The notes under the pieces were generated by a model that was not told the origin of the DNA, ran no database searches, and was given only the letters and a program-made list of their open reading frames with translations. This document shows, in pieces, positions 35,755-44,325 of a stretch of DNA of 64,000 nucleotides. Source of the DNA: Nocardioides ferulae (GTDB lineage Bacteria > Actinomycetota > Actinomycetes > Propionibacteriales > Nocardioidaceae); contig NZ_QZVR01000005.1 in NCBI RefSeq assembly GCF_003660455.1, positions 1 to 64,000 on the forward strand, read 5' to 3'. Each line of letters opens with the position of its first letter. The stretch's first letter is position 1. The position numbers and the translations under genes are program-made.

Positions 35755-36771
35755 TCAGCCTGCCACGGGGCCGGGCGCGGCCTCCGGCGAGGTCGGCCGG
35801 GCGAGCGCCGCCTGCACCAGCGAGGCACACACCTTGCCGAGGTCGAGACCGGCAGCCGAGATCGCGAGCGGCACGGTGGAGGTCTCGGTGAACCCGGGAG
35901 CGGAGTTGACCTCGAGGAACCAGACCCGGCCGTCCCCGTCGATGATGAGGTCCGAACGGGAGACGTCGCGCAGCCCCAGGGCGGTGTGCGCGGTGAGGGC
36001 CACCCGGGCGACCTCCTCGGTCAGCTCCGGGGACAACGGCGCCGGCACGGTGAACTCGGTGGCACCTGCGGTGTAGCGGGCGGTGTAGTCGTAGACACCC
36101 CCGTCGGGGGAGATCAGCACCGCGGGCAGGGCGCGCGGGCCGGACCCGTCGTCGATCACCGGGACCGCCACCTCGCGGCCCACCACGAACTGCTCGATCA
36201 GCGCGACATCCCCGTAGGCGAAGGCGCCGACCATGGCCGCAGGCAGCTCCTCGGCGGTGCGGACGACGGCGGCACCCAGCGCCGACCCGCTCTGCGTGGG
36301 CTTGACCATCAGCGGCAGCCCCAGGCGAGCGACCAGAGCGGCCATCACCTCCGAGGCGCCGAGCTCGCGGAAGGTCTGCGCCGGCAGACAGACCGACTCG
36401 GGCGTGAGCAGCCCCGCCCGCGTGGCGACGGTCTTCGCCACCGGCTTGTCGAAGGCCACCCGGCACGCAGCCGGCCGGGCGCCGACGTAGGGCACGTCGA
36501 AGAGCTCGAGCACTTCGCGGATGGCGCCGTCCTCTCCGGTCTCGCCGTGCAGCATCGGCACGACGCAGGAGGGGCGCTCCTCGCGCAACAGGGCGAGCAG
36601 GGCGGTGTCGGCGTCGCGCTCGACCACCTCGAGCCCGGCGCCGCGCATCGCCTCGGCGACGCGGCGCCCCGAACGCAGCGAGACGTCTCGCTCGTGGGAG
36701 AGGCCTCCGGCGAGGACCAAGACCGGGGCCGGCCGGGCTCCGCCTGTGTTCTGCTGGCTGCTGGCTGCCAC
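35755..36771 (-). CDS. D-alanine--D-alanine ligase-like ATP-grasp enzyme
   Basis: A 338-residue ATP-grasp ligase. Early motifs are LAGGLSHERDVSLRSGRRVA and MLHGETGEDGAIRE. The ATP-grasp core has LPLMVKPTQSGSALGAAVV and the metal-binding end VWFLEVNSAPGFTETS. This matches the family making the D-Ala-D-Ala dipeptide of peptidoglycan. It is beside an acyltransferase and an aminotransferase rather than other mur genes, so a second or specialised ligase is possible. GTG at 36771 has GGAGGAG upstream. Confidence 0.82.
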   Translation of the reverse strand: MAASSQQNTGGARPAPVLVLAGGLSHERDVSLRSGRRVAEAMRGAGLEVVERDADTALLALLREERPSCVVPMLHGETGEDGAIREVLELFDVPYVGARPAACRVAFDKPVAKTVATRAGLLTPESVCLPAQTFRELGASEVMAALVARLGLPLMVKPTQSGSALGAAVVRTAEELPAAMVGAFAYGDVALIEQFVVGREVAVPVIDDGSGPRALPAVLISPDGGVYDYTARYTAGATEFTVPAPLSPELTEEVARVALTAHTALGLRDVSRSDLIIDGDGRVWFLEVNSAPGFTETSTVPLAISAAGLDLGKVCASLVQAALARPTSPEAAPGPVAG

Positions 36772-36830
36772 GAGTCTCCTCCGGGGCTGGGGCGTCTGGT
36801 GGGGGCCAGACGGTCGGGAGTGGTCTGGGG

Positions 36831-38174
36831 TCAGGTGAGGTCGCTGGCCGGGCCGTCGTAGCCGCTGCGGGGCGAGGACGACGGCAGGTGCGGCGTCGGG
36901 GGCACGGCGCCGAAGGTCTCGCGCAGCTCGAGCTCGTCCTCGAGCACGCCGGCGAGCCGGCGGACCCCCTCGCGGATGCGTTCGGGGGTCGGGTAGCAGT
37001 AGGACAGGCGCATCGACCCGGACCCGAAGCCGTCGGCGAAGAACGCCGTGCCGGGCACATAGGCCACCCGCGCCGTCACCGCGCGCGGGAGCATCGCCTT
37101 GGCGTCGATGCCGGGGGGCAGGGTGAGCCAGACGTAGAAGCCGCCGTCGGGCACGTTCCAGCGGCACGCCGCCGGCATCAGGTCGCGCAGCGACTCGACC
37201 ATCGCGTCCCGCCGCTCGCGATACATCTCACGGAACTGCTTGATCTGCCCCTGCCAGTCGTGATTGTCGAGGTAGGCGGAGACGGCCATCTGCGAGAACT
37301 GGGGCGGGCACAGCGTCGCCGACTCCTGGGCGAGCACCAGCTTCTCCCGGACCGCGTGCGGAGCCAGCGCCCAGCCCACCCGGAACCCGGGAGCGAAGGT
37401 CTTGGAGAACGACCCGAGGTAGATCACGCCCTCGGCCTCGTCGGCGCGCAGCGCCCGGTGTGGCTCGCGGTCGAAGCCGAGCAGCCCGTAGGGATTGTCC
37501 TCGAGCACCAGGATGTCGTGTTCGCGGCAGACGCGCAGGATCTCGGGCCGGCGCTCGGCGGAGAGCGAGATGCCGGCGGGGTTGTGGTAGTTCGGGATCG
37601 TGTAGAGGAACTTGATCCGGCGACCGGACGCCTTGACCGCCCTGATCGCCTGCTCCAACGCGTCGGGACGGAGCCCGTCGGCGTCCATCTCGGCGTGCAC
37701 CACGTCGCACTGGTAGGCCTTGAAGACGCCGAGGGCACCGACGTAGGACGGCGCCTCGCAGATGACCACGTCGCCGGGGTCGCAGAAGATGCGGGTGACC
37801 AGGTCGACCGCCTGCTGTGAGCCGACCGTCACCACGACGTCGTCGGGGTGCGCATCGATGCCCTCGAGCCGCATCACCTCGCAGATCTGCTCGCGCAGCC
37901 GGGGAACCCCCTGCCCCGAGCCGTACTGCATCGCGACGGCACCGTGCTCGGCCACCAGCTCGCCGATGGCCCCGCCGACCACGTCGAGCGGCAGGCCCGA
38001 GATGTTCGGCATGCCGCCGGCCAACGAGACCACCTCGGGGCGGGAGGCCACCGAGAACAGAGCTCGGATCTCGGAGGCGGTCATGCCGGCGGTGCGCGCG
38101 GCGTACCGGTCGACGTAGGAGTCGAGGCGGGTGCTGCCCCGGGGGGACGATTCGGACGCGGGAGTGCTCTCCAT
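36831..38174 (-). CDS. PLP-dependent aminotransferase (MocR-like/2-aminoadipate type, class I/II)
   Basis: A 447-residue fold-type I aminotransferase without a DNA-binding domain. The PLP lysine is in LGSFSKTFAPGFRVGWALAP, and NPAGISLS and DNPYGLLGFD are the cofactor and substrate contacts. Homologues near parAB in Actinobacteria are annotated as 2-aminoadipate or valine-pyruvate aminotransferases; the substrate cannot be told here. ATG at 38174 (MESTPASESS) is chosen because upstream sequence is atypical. It is divergent from the GNAT gene at 38288. Confidence 0.88.
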   Translation of the reverse strand: MESTPASESSPRGSTRLDSYVDRYAARTAGMTASEIRALFSVASRPEVVSLAGGMPNISGLPLDVVGGAIGELVAEHGAVAMQYGSGQGVPRLREQICEVMRLEGIDAHPDDVVVTVGSQQAVDLVTRIFCDPGDVVICEAPSYVGALGVFKAYQCDVVHAEMDADGLRPDALEQAIRAVKASGRRIKFLYTIPNYHNPAGISLSAERRPEILRVCREHDILVLEDNPYGLLGFDREPHRALRADEAEGVIYLGSFSKTFAPGFRVGWALAPHAVREKLVLAQESATLCPPQFSQMAVSAYLDNHDWQGQIKQFREMYRERRDAMVESLRDLMPAACRWNVPDGGFYVWLTLPPGIDAKAMLPRAVTARVAYVPGTAFFADGFGSGSMRLSYCYPTPERIREGVRRLAGVLEDELELRETFGAVPPTPHLPSSSPRSGYDGPASDLT

Positions 38175-38287
38175 GACCCGTCTAGCATGGACGATGACGC
38201 GCCTCGGCGCACAGGGGGACCGCCCACCGGGCCCCGGTCGGTGGCGCCGCACACGTCCGATCGCCACCAACCGCCCGGGGAGGGGCT

Positions 38288-39004
38288 GTGCTCTCAGCCT
38301 CACGCAAGGTCGTCCGGCTCACCCTGGACCACCTCGACGCTCTCCCCGACCCGTGCGCCAGCTGCCTGTTCTGGCAGCTGGACCCGGTGCGCCGGCAGCG
38401 GGTGGAGGATCCCCGCGCCGAGAAGGAGGCCTGGCTCTCCCACCTGCTGCGCGAATGGGGCTCCTGCGGCCGGGTGGTGCTGGTCGACGACCGCCCGGTG
38501 GGTCACCTGATCTATGCGCCGCAGGCGTTCCTGCCGGGATCGGCCGGCATCGCCACGGCCCCGGTCTCGCCGGACGCCGTGCTGCTCGCCTCGGCGTACG
38601 TCGATCCCGCGCACGCGGCCGGCGGTCTGGGCCGGATGCTGGTGCAGGGCATGGCCCGCGACCTCATCTCACGCGGCGGCATCCGCGCGGTCGAGGCCTT
38701 CGGCGACGCCCGCCCCCAGCGGCTGCCGAGACCCGGCGGCGCGATGGGCTGCCTGCTGCCGGTCGACTTCCTCGGAGGGGTGGGTTTCAAGACCCACCGG
38801 CCGCACGCCCTCACCCCCCGCATGCGGATGGACCTGCGCTCGGCGCTGACCTGGCGCGACGAGGTCGAGGCCGCCCTGGAGCGGCTGGTGGGGGCGGTCC
38901 GACCGGCATCCAAGGCCGCCCCCGCACCCGTGCCGGACGCGAGGGCGGCCCAGCGGCCGACCCCGCGCCCCACCCGGAGGACGACGAGGCCCCCGACGCG
39001 GTGA
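38288..39004 (+). CDS. GNAT-family acetyltransferase
   Basis: A 238-residue protein with the GNAT core at about 60-165: RVVLVDDRPVGHLIYAPQAF, DAVLLASAYVDPAHAAGGLG with an acetyl-CoA-binding loop, and RMLVQGMARDLISRGGIRAV. The N-terminus has a short CASCLFW cysteine pair. The last 40 residues are a Pro/Thr/Arg tail. The substrate is unknown; homologues occupy the same parB-trxA neighbourhood in Streptomyces. It is convergent with trxA, with a strong hairpin at its stop. Confidence 0.78.
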   Translation: MLSASRKVVRLTLDHLDALPDPCASCLFWQLDPVRRQRVEDPRAEKEAWLSHLLREWGSCGRVVLVDDRPVGHLIYAPQAFLPGSAGIATAPVSPDAVLLASAYVDPAHAAGGLGRMLVQGMARDLISRGGIRAVEAFGDARPQRLPRPGGAMGCLLPVDFLGGVGFKTHRPHALTPRMRMDLRSALTWRDEVEAALERLVGAVRPASKAAPAPVPDARAAQRPTPRPTRRTTRPPTR

Positions 39005-39017
39005 GCGCCGGGGGCCT
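38987..39017. terminator. Bidirectional terminator between GNAT gene and trxA
   Basis: AGGCCCCCGACGC (38987-38999) pairs with GCGCCGGGGGCCT (39005-39017) with one mismatch and a 5-base loop. The hairpin includes the GNAT stop codon and lies 15 bp from the trxA stop. It is well placed for both convergent transcripts. Confidence 0.7.
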
Positions 39018-39032
39018 GGGAGTCGGGGCCGA

Positions 39033-39359
39033 TCAGCTGATGAACTCGGAGAGCTCGCCGAGCAGCGTCGCCTTGGGGCGGGCGCCGACGATGCTCTTCA
39101 CGACCTCGCCGCCCTGGTAGACGTTGATCGTCGGGATGCCGGTGACGCGGTAGGACGAGGGGGTGACCGGGTTCTCGTCGACGTTCATCTTCAAGAACGT
39201 GATCTTGTCGCCGTGGGCGTTGGCGATCTCGTCGAGGATCGGGGCCACCTGGCGGCACGGCCCGCACCACTCGGCCCAGAAGTCCACCAGGACCGGCTTG
39301 TCGGACTTCAGAACCTGGGCCTCGAAGTCGGCGTCGGTCACGGAGCTGATGTTCGCCAC
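39033..39359 (-). CDS. trxA: Thioredoxin
   Basis: A 108-residue cytosolic disulfide reductase. The active site WCGPC is at 31-35 in FWAEWCGPCRQVAPILDEIA; the cis-proline loop is TGIPTINVYQGGEVV. GTG at 39359 is preceded by AAGGGA at seven bases. It lies downstream of trxB and is probably cotranscribed, in the conserved sigM-anti-sigma-trxB-trxA group. Confidence 0.97.
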   Translation of the reverse strand: MANISSVTDADFEAQVLKSDKPVLVDFWAEWCGPCRQVAPILDEIANAHGDKITFLKMNVDENPVTPSSYRVTGIPTINVYQGGEVVKSIVGARPKATLLGELSEFIS

Positions 39360-39469
39360 GGACTTTCCCTTCTGTGAACGTGCGGGGGCTGGAAACGCCA
39401 GGGCGGAGGGCTCCGCCGTGGGGGTCAACACCGCCCGGGCGTCGGTTGTTCCGCGCGCCGGGCAGGGGA

Positions 39470-40465
39470 TCAGAGCGTCGGGCTGAGCGCCTCGGCGTCG
39501 GCGCGGGCCTGCGCGTCGGCCGGGCCGGACGCAGCGTGGTCGAGCTCGGCGAGGTAGCGCTCGGCGTCGAGGGCGGCGGCGCAGCCGGTGCCGGCGGCGG
39601 TGATCGCCTGCCGGTAGATGTGGTCGACCAGGTCACCGGCGGCGAAGACCCCGGGCAGGTTGGTGCCGGTCGAGGGGTGACTGGCCACGACGTAGCCGTT
39701 GTCGTCCAGGTCGACCTGGCCGGTCAGCAGCTCGGACCGCGGGTCGTGACCGATCGCGATGAACAGCCCGGTGGCGGGCAGCTCTCGGGTCTCACCGGAG
39801 ACCGTGTCGCGCAGGGTCAGCGACTCGACGCGGTCGGCGCCGTTGATCTCCGCGACCGCGGAGTTCCACAGGATCTCGAGCTTGGGGTCGGCGAAGGCGC
39901 GCTCCTGCATGATCTTGGAGGCGCGGAGCTCGTCGCGGCGCACGATCAGCGAGACCTTGGAGCCGAACCGGGTGAGGAACGTGGCCTCCTCGATCGCCGA
40001 GTCGCCGCCGCCCACGACCGCGATGTGCTGGTCGCGGAAGAAGAAGCCGTCACACGTGGCGCACCACGACACCCCGCGGCCGGAGAGCTCGTCCTCGCGG
40101 GGGAGCCCGAGCTTGCGGTAGCCGGACCCCATCGCGAGGATCACCGCCCGGGCGGTGTAGGTCTCGGTGGCGGTCTTGACCACCTTCGGCTCGGCGGTCA
40201 GGTCGACCTCGACGACGTCGTCGGCCACCAGCTCGGCGCCGAACCGCTCGGCCTGCGCGCGCATCTCGTCCATCAGTGCCGGGCCCATGATGCCGTCGCG
40301 GAAGCCGGGGAAGTTCTCCACCTCGGTGGTGTTCATCAGCGCGCCGCCCGCGGTGACCGACCCCTCGAAGACGAGCGGCTGGAGGGCGGCGCGGGCGGCG
40401 TAGACGGCCGCGGTGTAGCCGGACGGGCCGGAGCCGATGACGATGACGTTGCGGGTCTCGGGCAT
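39470..40465 (-). CDS. trxB: Thioredoxin reductase
   Basis: A 331-residue FAD/NADPH flavoprotein. The FAD-binding motif is [15 protein letters not shown], the redox pair CATC at 135-138, the NADPH motif [15 protein letters not shown], and the C-terminal [20 protein letters not shown]. It reduces TrxA. ATG at 40465 follows the anti-sigma-like gene by about 140 bp. Confidence 0.97.
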   Translation of the reverse strand: MPETRNVIVIGSGPSGYTAAVYAARAALQPLVFEGSVTAGGALMNTTEVENFPGFRDGIMGPALMDEMRAQAERFGAELVADDVVEVDLTAEPKVVKTATETYTARAVILAMGSGYRKLGLPREDELSGRGVSWCATCDGFFFRDQHIAVVGGGDSAIEEATFLTRFGSKVSLIVRRDELRASKIMQERAFADPKLEILWNSAVAEINGADRVESLTLRDTVSGETRELPATGLFIAIGHDPRSELLTGQVDLDDNGYVVASHPSTGTNLPGVFAAGDLVDHIYRQAITAAGTGCAAALDAERYLAELDHAASGPADAQARADAEALSPTL

Positions 40466-40607
40466 GGAGTCGCTCTCTCCTCGGGGTCGACGGGCACGGG
40501 CGCGCGTCGTTCCTGGTCGGCGGGCGAGCTGCCCGCGCCGGGCTCAACAAGCACAACCGATCGTAGGGGAGCGGCATTCCGCGCAGCGGACCCCGGCGTC
40601 CGGGGGA

Positions 40608-41462
40608 CTACCTCGTCGGCACGGTCAGCGAGCGCAGTACGTCGCCGCTGCCGCACTGGAGCAGTTCGACGACCCGGCTGTCTCCGGTGCGCGGCCGGAA
40701 CGCGAGCACCGCGGGATCCCCGTCGTAGAGCACCGGCACCAGGCGGCCGGCACCCCAGTCGGCGGGCGTGCACTCGAACCACGCGGCGTCCGTGGACAGG
40801 TCGGCGGCCGGACCGCCGTCGCTGCGCTGGCTGTCGTACTGGCCGCGACCACCGCCTTCGGAGTCGGTCGACGAGCCGGCCATGCCCGCCGACGTCTCGA
40901 CCGGGGGCAGTTGCAGGGCTGCTACGTCGTCGGCGAAGGTCTCCGAGCCGATCGGGGCTGGTGCCATCCCCTTGAAGGCGGTCGCGTCCCGTTGGGCCCG
41001 GCTGCGCCCACCGGCCTGGTCCTCGAGGGGGAAGGTGTCGCCGGAGCTGAGGGGCTCGGCCTCCGCGCTCGCCGCGGAGTCGTCGTTGTCTGCGGAAGGC
41101 ACCTCCGAGACCAGCTGGCCCGCGCCGACGCCCGCGACCACGGCCGCGGCGGCCACCAGCAGCAGCCGGCGGGCACGCCGACGGCGTGACGCGAGCTGGA
41201 CCACGGTGCCGCTCCGACCGGAGGAGCCGATCCCCCCTGGCGTCTCGAGATCCGGATCGTCGCCCGCGGTCAGCCGGGCGAGCACCCCGTCGAGCCGGTC
41301 GACGACGGTCTCCGGCATCGGCTCGGTGTGCCGGGCTGCGGCGAGCAGGCGGCGTACCTCGGTCTCCTCCCCCGGCCCCAGGGGGAGGTCGCCCGGCCGG
41401 CCGGGCGGCCGGGCAGGGTGGGTCGAGGGGGTGGGATCCGACGGGTCGTGGGGACGGTTCAC
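40608..41462 (-). CDS. Membrane protein, likely anti-sigma factor of SigM
   Basis: A 284-residue protein with a cytoplasmic N-terminal part of about 95 residues, one membrane helix (RRLLLVAAAAVVAGVGAGQL) and a C-terminal outside domain with a cysteine pair (WFECTPADWG, LLQCGSGD). There is no HxxxC zinc motif in the cytoplasmic part. Its position directly after an ECF sigma gene and before trxB matches the anti-sigma factor of the SigM locus. The assignment is by context more than by sequence. Confidence 0.6.
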   Translation of the reverse strand: MNRPHDPSDPTPSTHPARPPGRPGDLPLGPGEETEVRRLLAAARHTEPMPETVVDRLDGVLARLTAGDDPDLETPGGIGSSGRSGTVVQLASRRRRARRLLLVAAAAVVAGVGAGQLVSEVPSADNDDSAASAEAEPLSSGDTFPLEDQAGGRSRAQRDATAFKGMAPAPIGSETFADDVAALQLPPVETSAGMAGSSTDSEGGGRGQYDSQRSDGGPAADLSTDAAWFECTPADWGAGRLVPVLYDGDPAVLAFRPRTGDSRVVELLQCGSGDVLRSLTVPTR

Positions 41463-41543
41463 GGGATCCTCCTCCCTCCGTGTGCGCGCATGGTGGTTCC
41501 TGGGTCGTGGTAGGTCGTGCCTGGCACGGCCGACGCCCCCCCG

Positions 41544-42248
41544 TCACGGCCGGTGCTGCTCGGGCGGTGCCCGAGGCGCCCGCGTAGTTCCGACGACCGG
41601 GGTGGAGACGTGGTTCCCCGGGTCGGCGTGGAGCGCATCACCCGAGGACGGCGCGAGCACGCCGAGGAGCACGGCGAGCCGGGCACGCCCGCGCGAGCAG
41701 CGCGACTTGACCGTGCCCACGGCGCAGTCGAGGACGTCGGCCGCCTCGGCCACGGAGTAGCCCTCGATGTCGACCAGCACCAACGCGGCGCGCTGCTCGG
41801 GGGCGAGCTGGGCCAGCGCACCGAGCACGAGGCGGCGCTGCTCGGCGCGGACGGACAGATCGGACGGGTCGCCGGCGTCGCTGGCCGAGACCAGGGAGCC
41901 GCGGTCGCCGTAGTCGTCGAGGTCGTCGGGCAGCGCCTCGGCCCGACGGACCTTCGCCGCCCGCAGCCGGTCCAGGCAGGCGTTGACCACGACCCGGTGC
42001 AGCCAGGTGGTCACCGCGGCGTCGCCGCGGAACGAGCCGGCCCGCCGGAACGCCGCGATCAGACCGTCCTGGAGACCGTCGGCAGCGTCCTCGGCGTTGC
42101 CCATCGTGCGCATCGCGACGGCCCACAGGCGGTCTCGGTGCCGGGCGAAGAGGACCCCGAACGCCTCCGGGTCGCCGTCGACGTGCGCGCGCATCAGCTC
42201 GGCGTCGGTGAGCTCGGGGAGGGGGGTCTCCCGCGTCGCGCGGGTCAT
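41544..42248 (-). CDS. sigM: ECF RNA polymerase sigma factor SigM
   Basis: A 234-residue group IV sigma factor. Region 2 is LFARHRDRLWAVAMRTMGNA, ADGLQDGLIAAFRRAGSFRG and TWLHRVVVNACLDRLR. Region 4 is LAPEQRAALVLVDIEGYSVA with the helix-turn-helix DVLDCAVGTVKSRCSRGRAR. The C-terminal 40 residues are unconserved. The ATG overlaps the pseudokinase stop by ATGA. Location matches sigM of Mycobacterium (Rv3911). Confidence 0.92.
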   Translation of the reverse strand: MTRATRETPLPELTDAELMRAHVDGDPEAFGVLFARHRDRLWAVAMRTMGNAEDAADGLQDGLIAAFRRAGSFRGDAAVTTWLHRVVVNACLDRLRAAKVRRAEALPDDLDDYGDRGSLVSASDAGDPSDLSVRAEQRRLVLGALAQLAPEQRAALVLVDIEGYSVAEAADVLDCAVGTVKSRCSRGRARLAVLLGVLAPSSGDALHADPGNHVSTPVVGTTRAPRAPPEQHRP

Positions 42249-44251
42249 CCGCGGACCACCACCTCGGCCACCTCGCCACGGAACCCGTCGGGGACGGCCG
42301 GCAGCGAGGTCAGCCAGAGCGTCAGGTAGCGCCCGGTCGCCGGCTCCTCCAGCGTCACCTGCTCCTTCGCCGCGGCGACCACCTCGGCGACCGGCTCGAG
42401 CTCCGCCACGCCGCTGGGGGCCTCCTCGGTGACGTAGAGCGAGACCCCGGTGCCCTCGCCGACCAGCGTGAGGTCGACCTCGGACACCGGCACCGCCGCG
42501 CCGAGGTCGACGACCAGACCCACGCCGGTCTTGAGCCCGGCGGGACCGAAGTTCTGCAGGTACGTCGAGGTGCGCCAGGCGGTGCCCGGGTCGCCGTCGA
42601 CGGCCAGCGCGGTCAGGTCGGCGTACTCGCCGCCGTCCTCACCCTGCGGGTCGAGGTCGGTGGCCACCAGGCCGGTGATCGGGGTCGGCGTGGCGGACGG
42701 CGACGGGGAGGGGGTGGGCGATGCCTCGTCCTGCGGCTCCGCGCCGAGCGGGGTGCGCCCCCGACCGAGGTTGTAGGCGATCACGACCGCCAGCAGCACG
42801 ACCAGCCCGATGGCCAGGCCGCTCGCGAGCAGCAGCCACCGCCGGCCCGGGACCTCGTCGGGCTCGCCGACCACCGCGCGCAGGCCGGTGCCGGTGCCGC
42901 GCCCGGTGCCGGTGTCCCACGGCCAGAAGCCCGCACCGGTGCCGGTGTGGGTCGGCATCGCGGGCCGCGGGGGGCGCGACGGCCAGCCGCCCTCCGGCTC
43001 GGGGGCGAACAGCGGTTTCGCCGGGGGCTCCTCCAGCGGCGGCGGGGGCGGCGGCGGTGTCGAGCGGGCCCGCAGCCACGACACGTCGTCGGATCCGTCG
43101 CCGAAGACCGGCATGCCGGCCTCCGTCGGCTGGTCCCCCGACGACGGGCCGGCTGGGGGCGCGGTTGTGGCGTCGGCCGGCACCGGTGGGACCGGTGGCA
43201 GCGGGCCGGTCTCGCTGTCCGCGCCGTCCCCGGACTCCGGACCCGAGTCGGGTGCGGAGTCGGACTCGGGCTCGGGGTCGGCGGGGAGGTCGCCCTGCGG
43301 CTCCCAGGCCAGGGTGCCCTCGTCGCCGGACCCTGCGACCTGCTCGACCGCGGAGCCGTCGGCGGGCGGAGCCGCGGCGTCCCGCTCCCGGACCGGCGGG
43401 TCCGGCAGCGCCGCCAGCGTCACCAGGTCGGGGGATCGGCCCGACGGGTTGCGCGCGGCCAGTCCGTCGCTCAGCCCGGTGGGGTCGCCGACGAACTCGA
43501 GGAGGGTGTCGGCGATCGACTGCGCCGAGGGCGCGCTGGGCAGCCGGCCGCGGGTCACCGGGTTGAGCACCTCGTCGCACACGGTGTCGAGCGGCCGGGG
43601 CACACCGGCGCGCACCTGTCGCGGGCGCAGCACCCGGTCGTGCTCGCGGGGCGCCGCCGGCACCGACGACGTCGACCGACCCGCCCACCGGCCGGTCAGC
43701 GCGGCGTACAGCAGGCCGGCGAGGTCGGCGACGTCGGTCTCGACCACGGAGTCGTGGTCCTCGTGGATGCCGTGCAACGCGGCCTCCACGCAGAATCCGA
43801 TGATCCGCACGCCACCGTTGCGGTCCACCAGCACGTTCTCGGGCGCCAGCCGGCCGTGTCCGACCCGGCGCAGGTGGGCGGTGGCAATGGTGTCGGCCAC
43901 CTCGCCGACCAGCCAGGCCGCCTCGCGTGGCGCGAGCGGTCCCTCGGCGGCCAGCCACCGGTCCAGCGAGGTGCCCGAGCCCCACTCGTTGACCACGAAG
44001 CACACCCCGTCGACCCGGTCGGCGTCGAGCACGCGCAGCAGGCGCCGGTCGGGCACGGTGGCCGACCGCCGGGCGGCCTCCACGAGCTGGGTGGCCCTGG
44101 GGTCGTCGGCGGCGAGCACGTGCACGGCCACCTGCCGCTCGAGCACGCGATCGTGCGCCCGGTAGAACCGGCCGCCCCTGCTCTCGACGAGGAGGTCGAC
44201 CAGTCGGTACCGACCGGCGAGCACGTCGCCGGGCCGGATGGACTGCGGCAC
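42245..44251 (-). CDS. Membrane pseudokinase with extracellular discoidin-like domain
   Basis: About 668 residues. An N-terminal kinase-like domain (1-270) lacks the key catalytic residues: VAVHV has His in place of the ATP lysine (residue 44), the HRD loop reads GHGRLAPEN (131-139), and DFG is GFC (152-154). A long acidic and proline-rich linker follows, then one membrane helix (LLLASGLAIGLVVLLAVVIA), a Ser/Pro/Thr stalk and an extracellular F5/8-type-C-like domain. In mycobacteria the same pseudokinase-TM-extracellular part is fused to MurJ (Rv3910); here it is a separate gene just downstream of murJ. Start: GTG at 44251 with AAAGGGAG upstream; an ATG at 44314 is weaker. Confidence 0.82.
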   Translation of the reverse strand: MPQSIRPGDVLAGRYRLVDLLVESRGGRFYRAHDRVLERQVAVHVLAADDPRATQLVEAARRSATVPDRRLLRVLDADRVDGVCFVVNEWGSGTSLDRWLAAEGPLAPREAAWLVGEVADTIATAHLRRVGHGRLAPENVLVDRNGGVRIIGFCVEAALHGIHEDHDSVVETDVADLAGLLYAALTGRWAGRSTSSVPAAPREHDRVLRPRQVRAGVPRPLDTVCDEVLNPVTRGRLPSAPSAQSIADTLLEFVGDPTGLSDGLAARNPSGRSPDLVTLAALPDPPVRERDAAAPPADGSAVEQVAGSGDEGTLAWEPQGDLPADPEPESDSAPDSGPESGDGADSETGPLPPVPPVPADATTAPPAGPSSGDQPTEAGMPVFGDGSDDVSWLRARSTPPPPPPPLEEPPAKPLFAPEPEGGWPSRPPRPAMPTHTGTGAGFWPWDTGTGRGTGTGLRAVVGEPDEVPGRRWLLLASGLAIGLVVLLAVVIAYNLGRGRTPLGAEPQDEASPTPSPSPSATPTPITGLVATDLDPQGEDGGEYADLTALAVDGDPGTAWRTSTYLQNFGPAGLKTGVGLVVDLGAAVPVSEVDLTLVGEGTGVSLYVTEEAPSGVAELEPVAEVVAAAKEQVTLEEPATGRYLTLWLTSLPAVPDGFRGEVAEVVVRG

Positions 44252-44325
44252 TGCGCTCCCTTTCGTCGACCGGCTGGTGGACACGTTTGGTGTGCTGGCG
44301 GGTGTGCTGGTCATCGTAGGCCGAG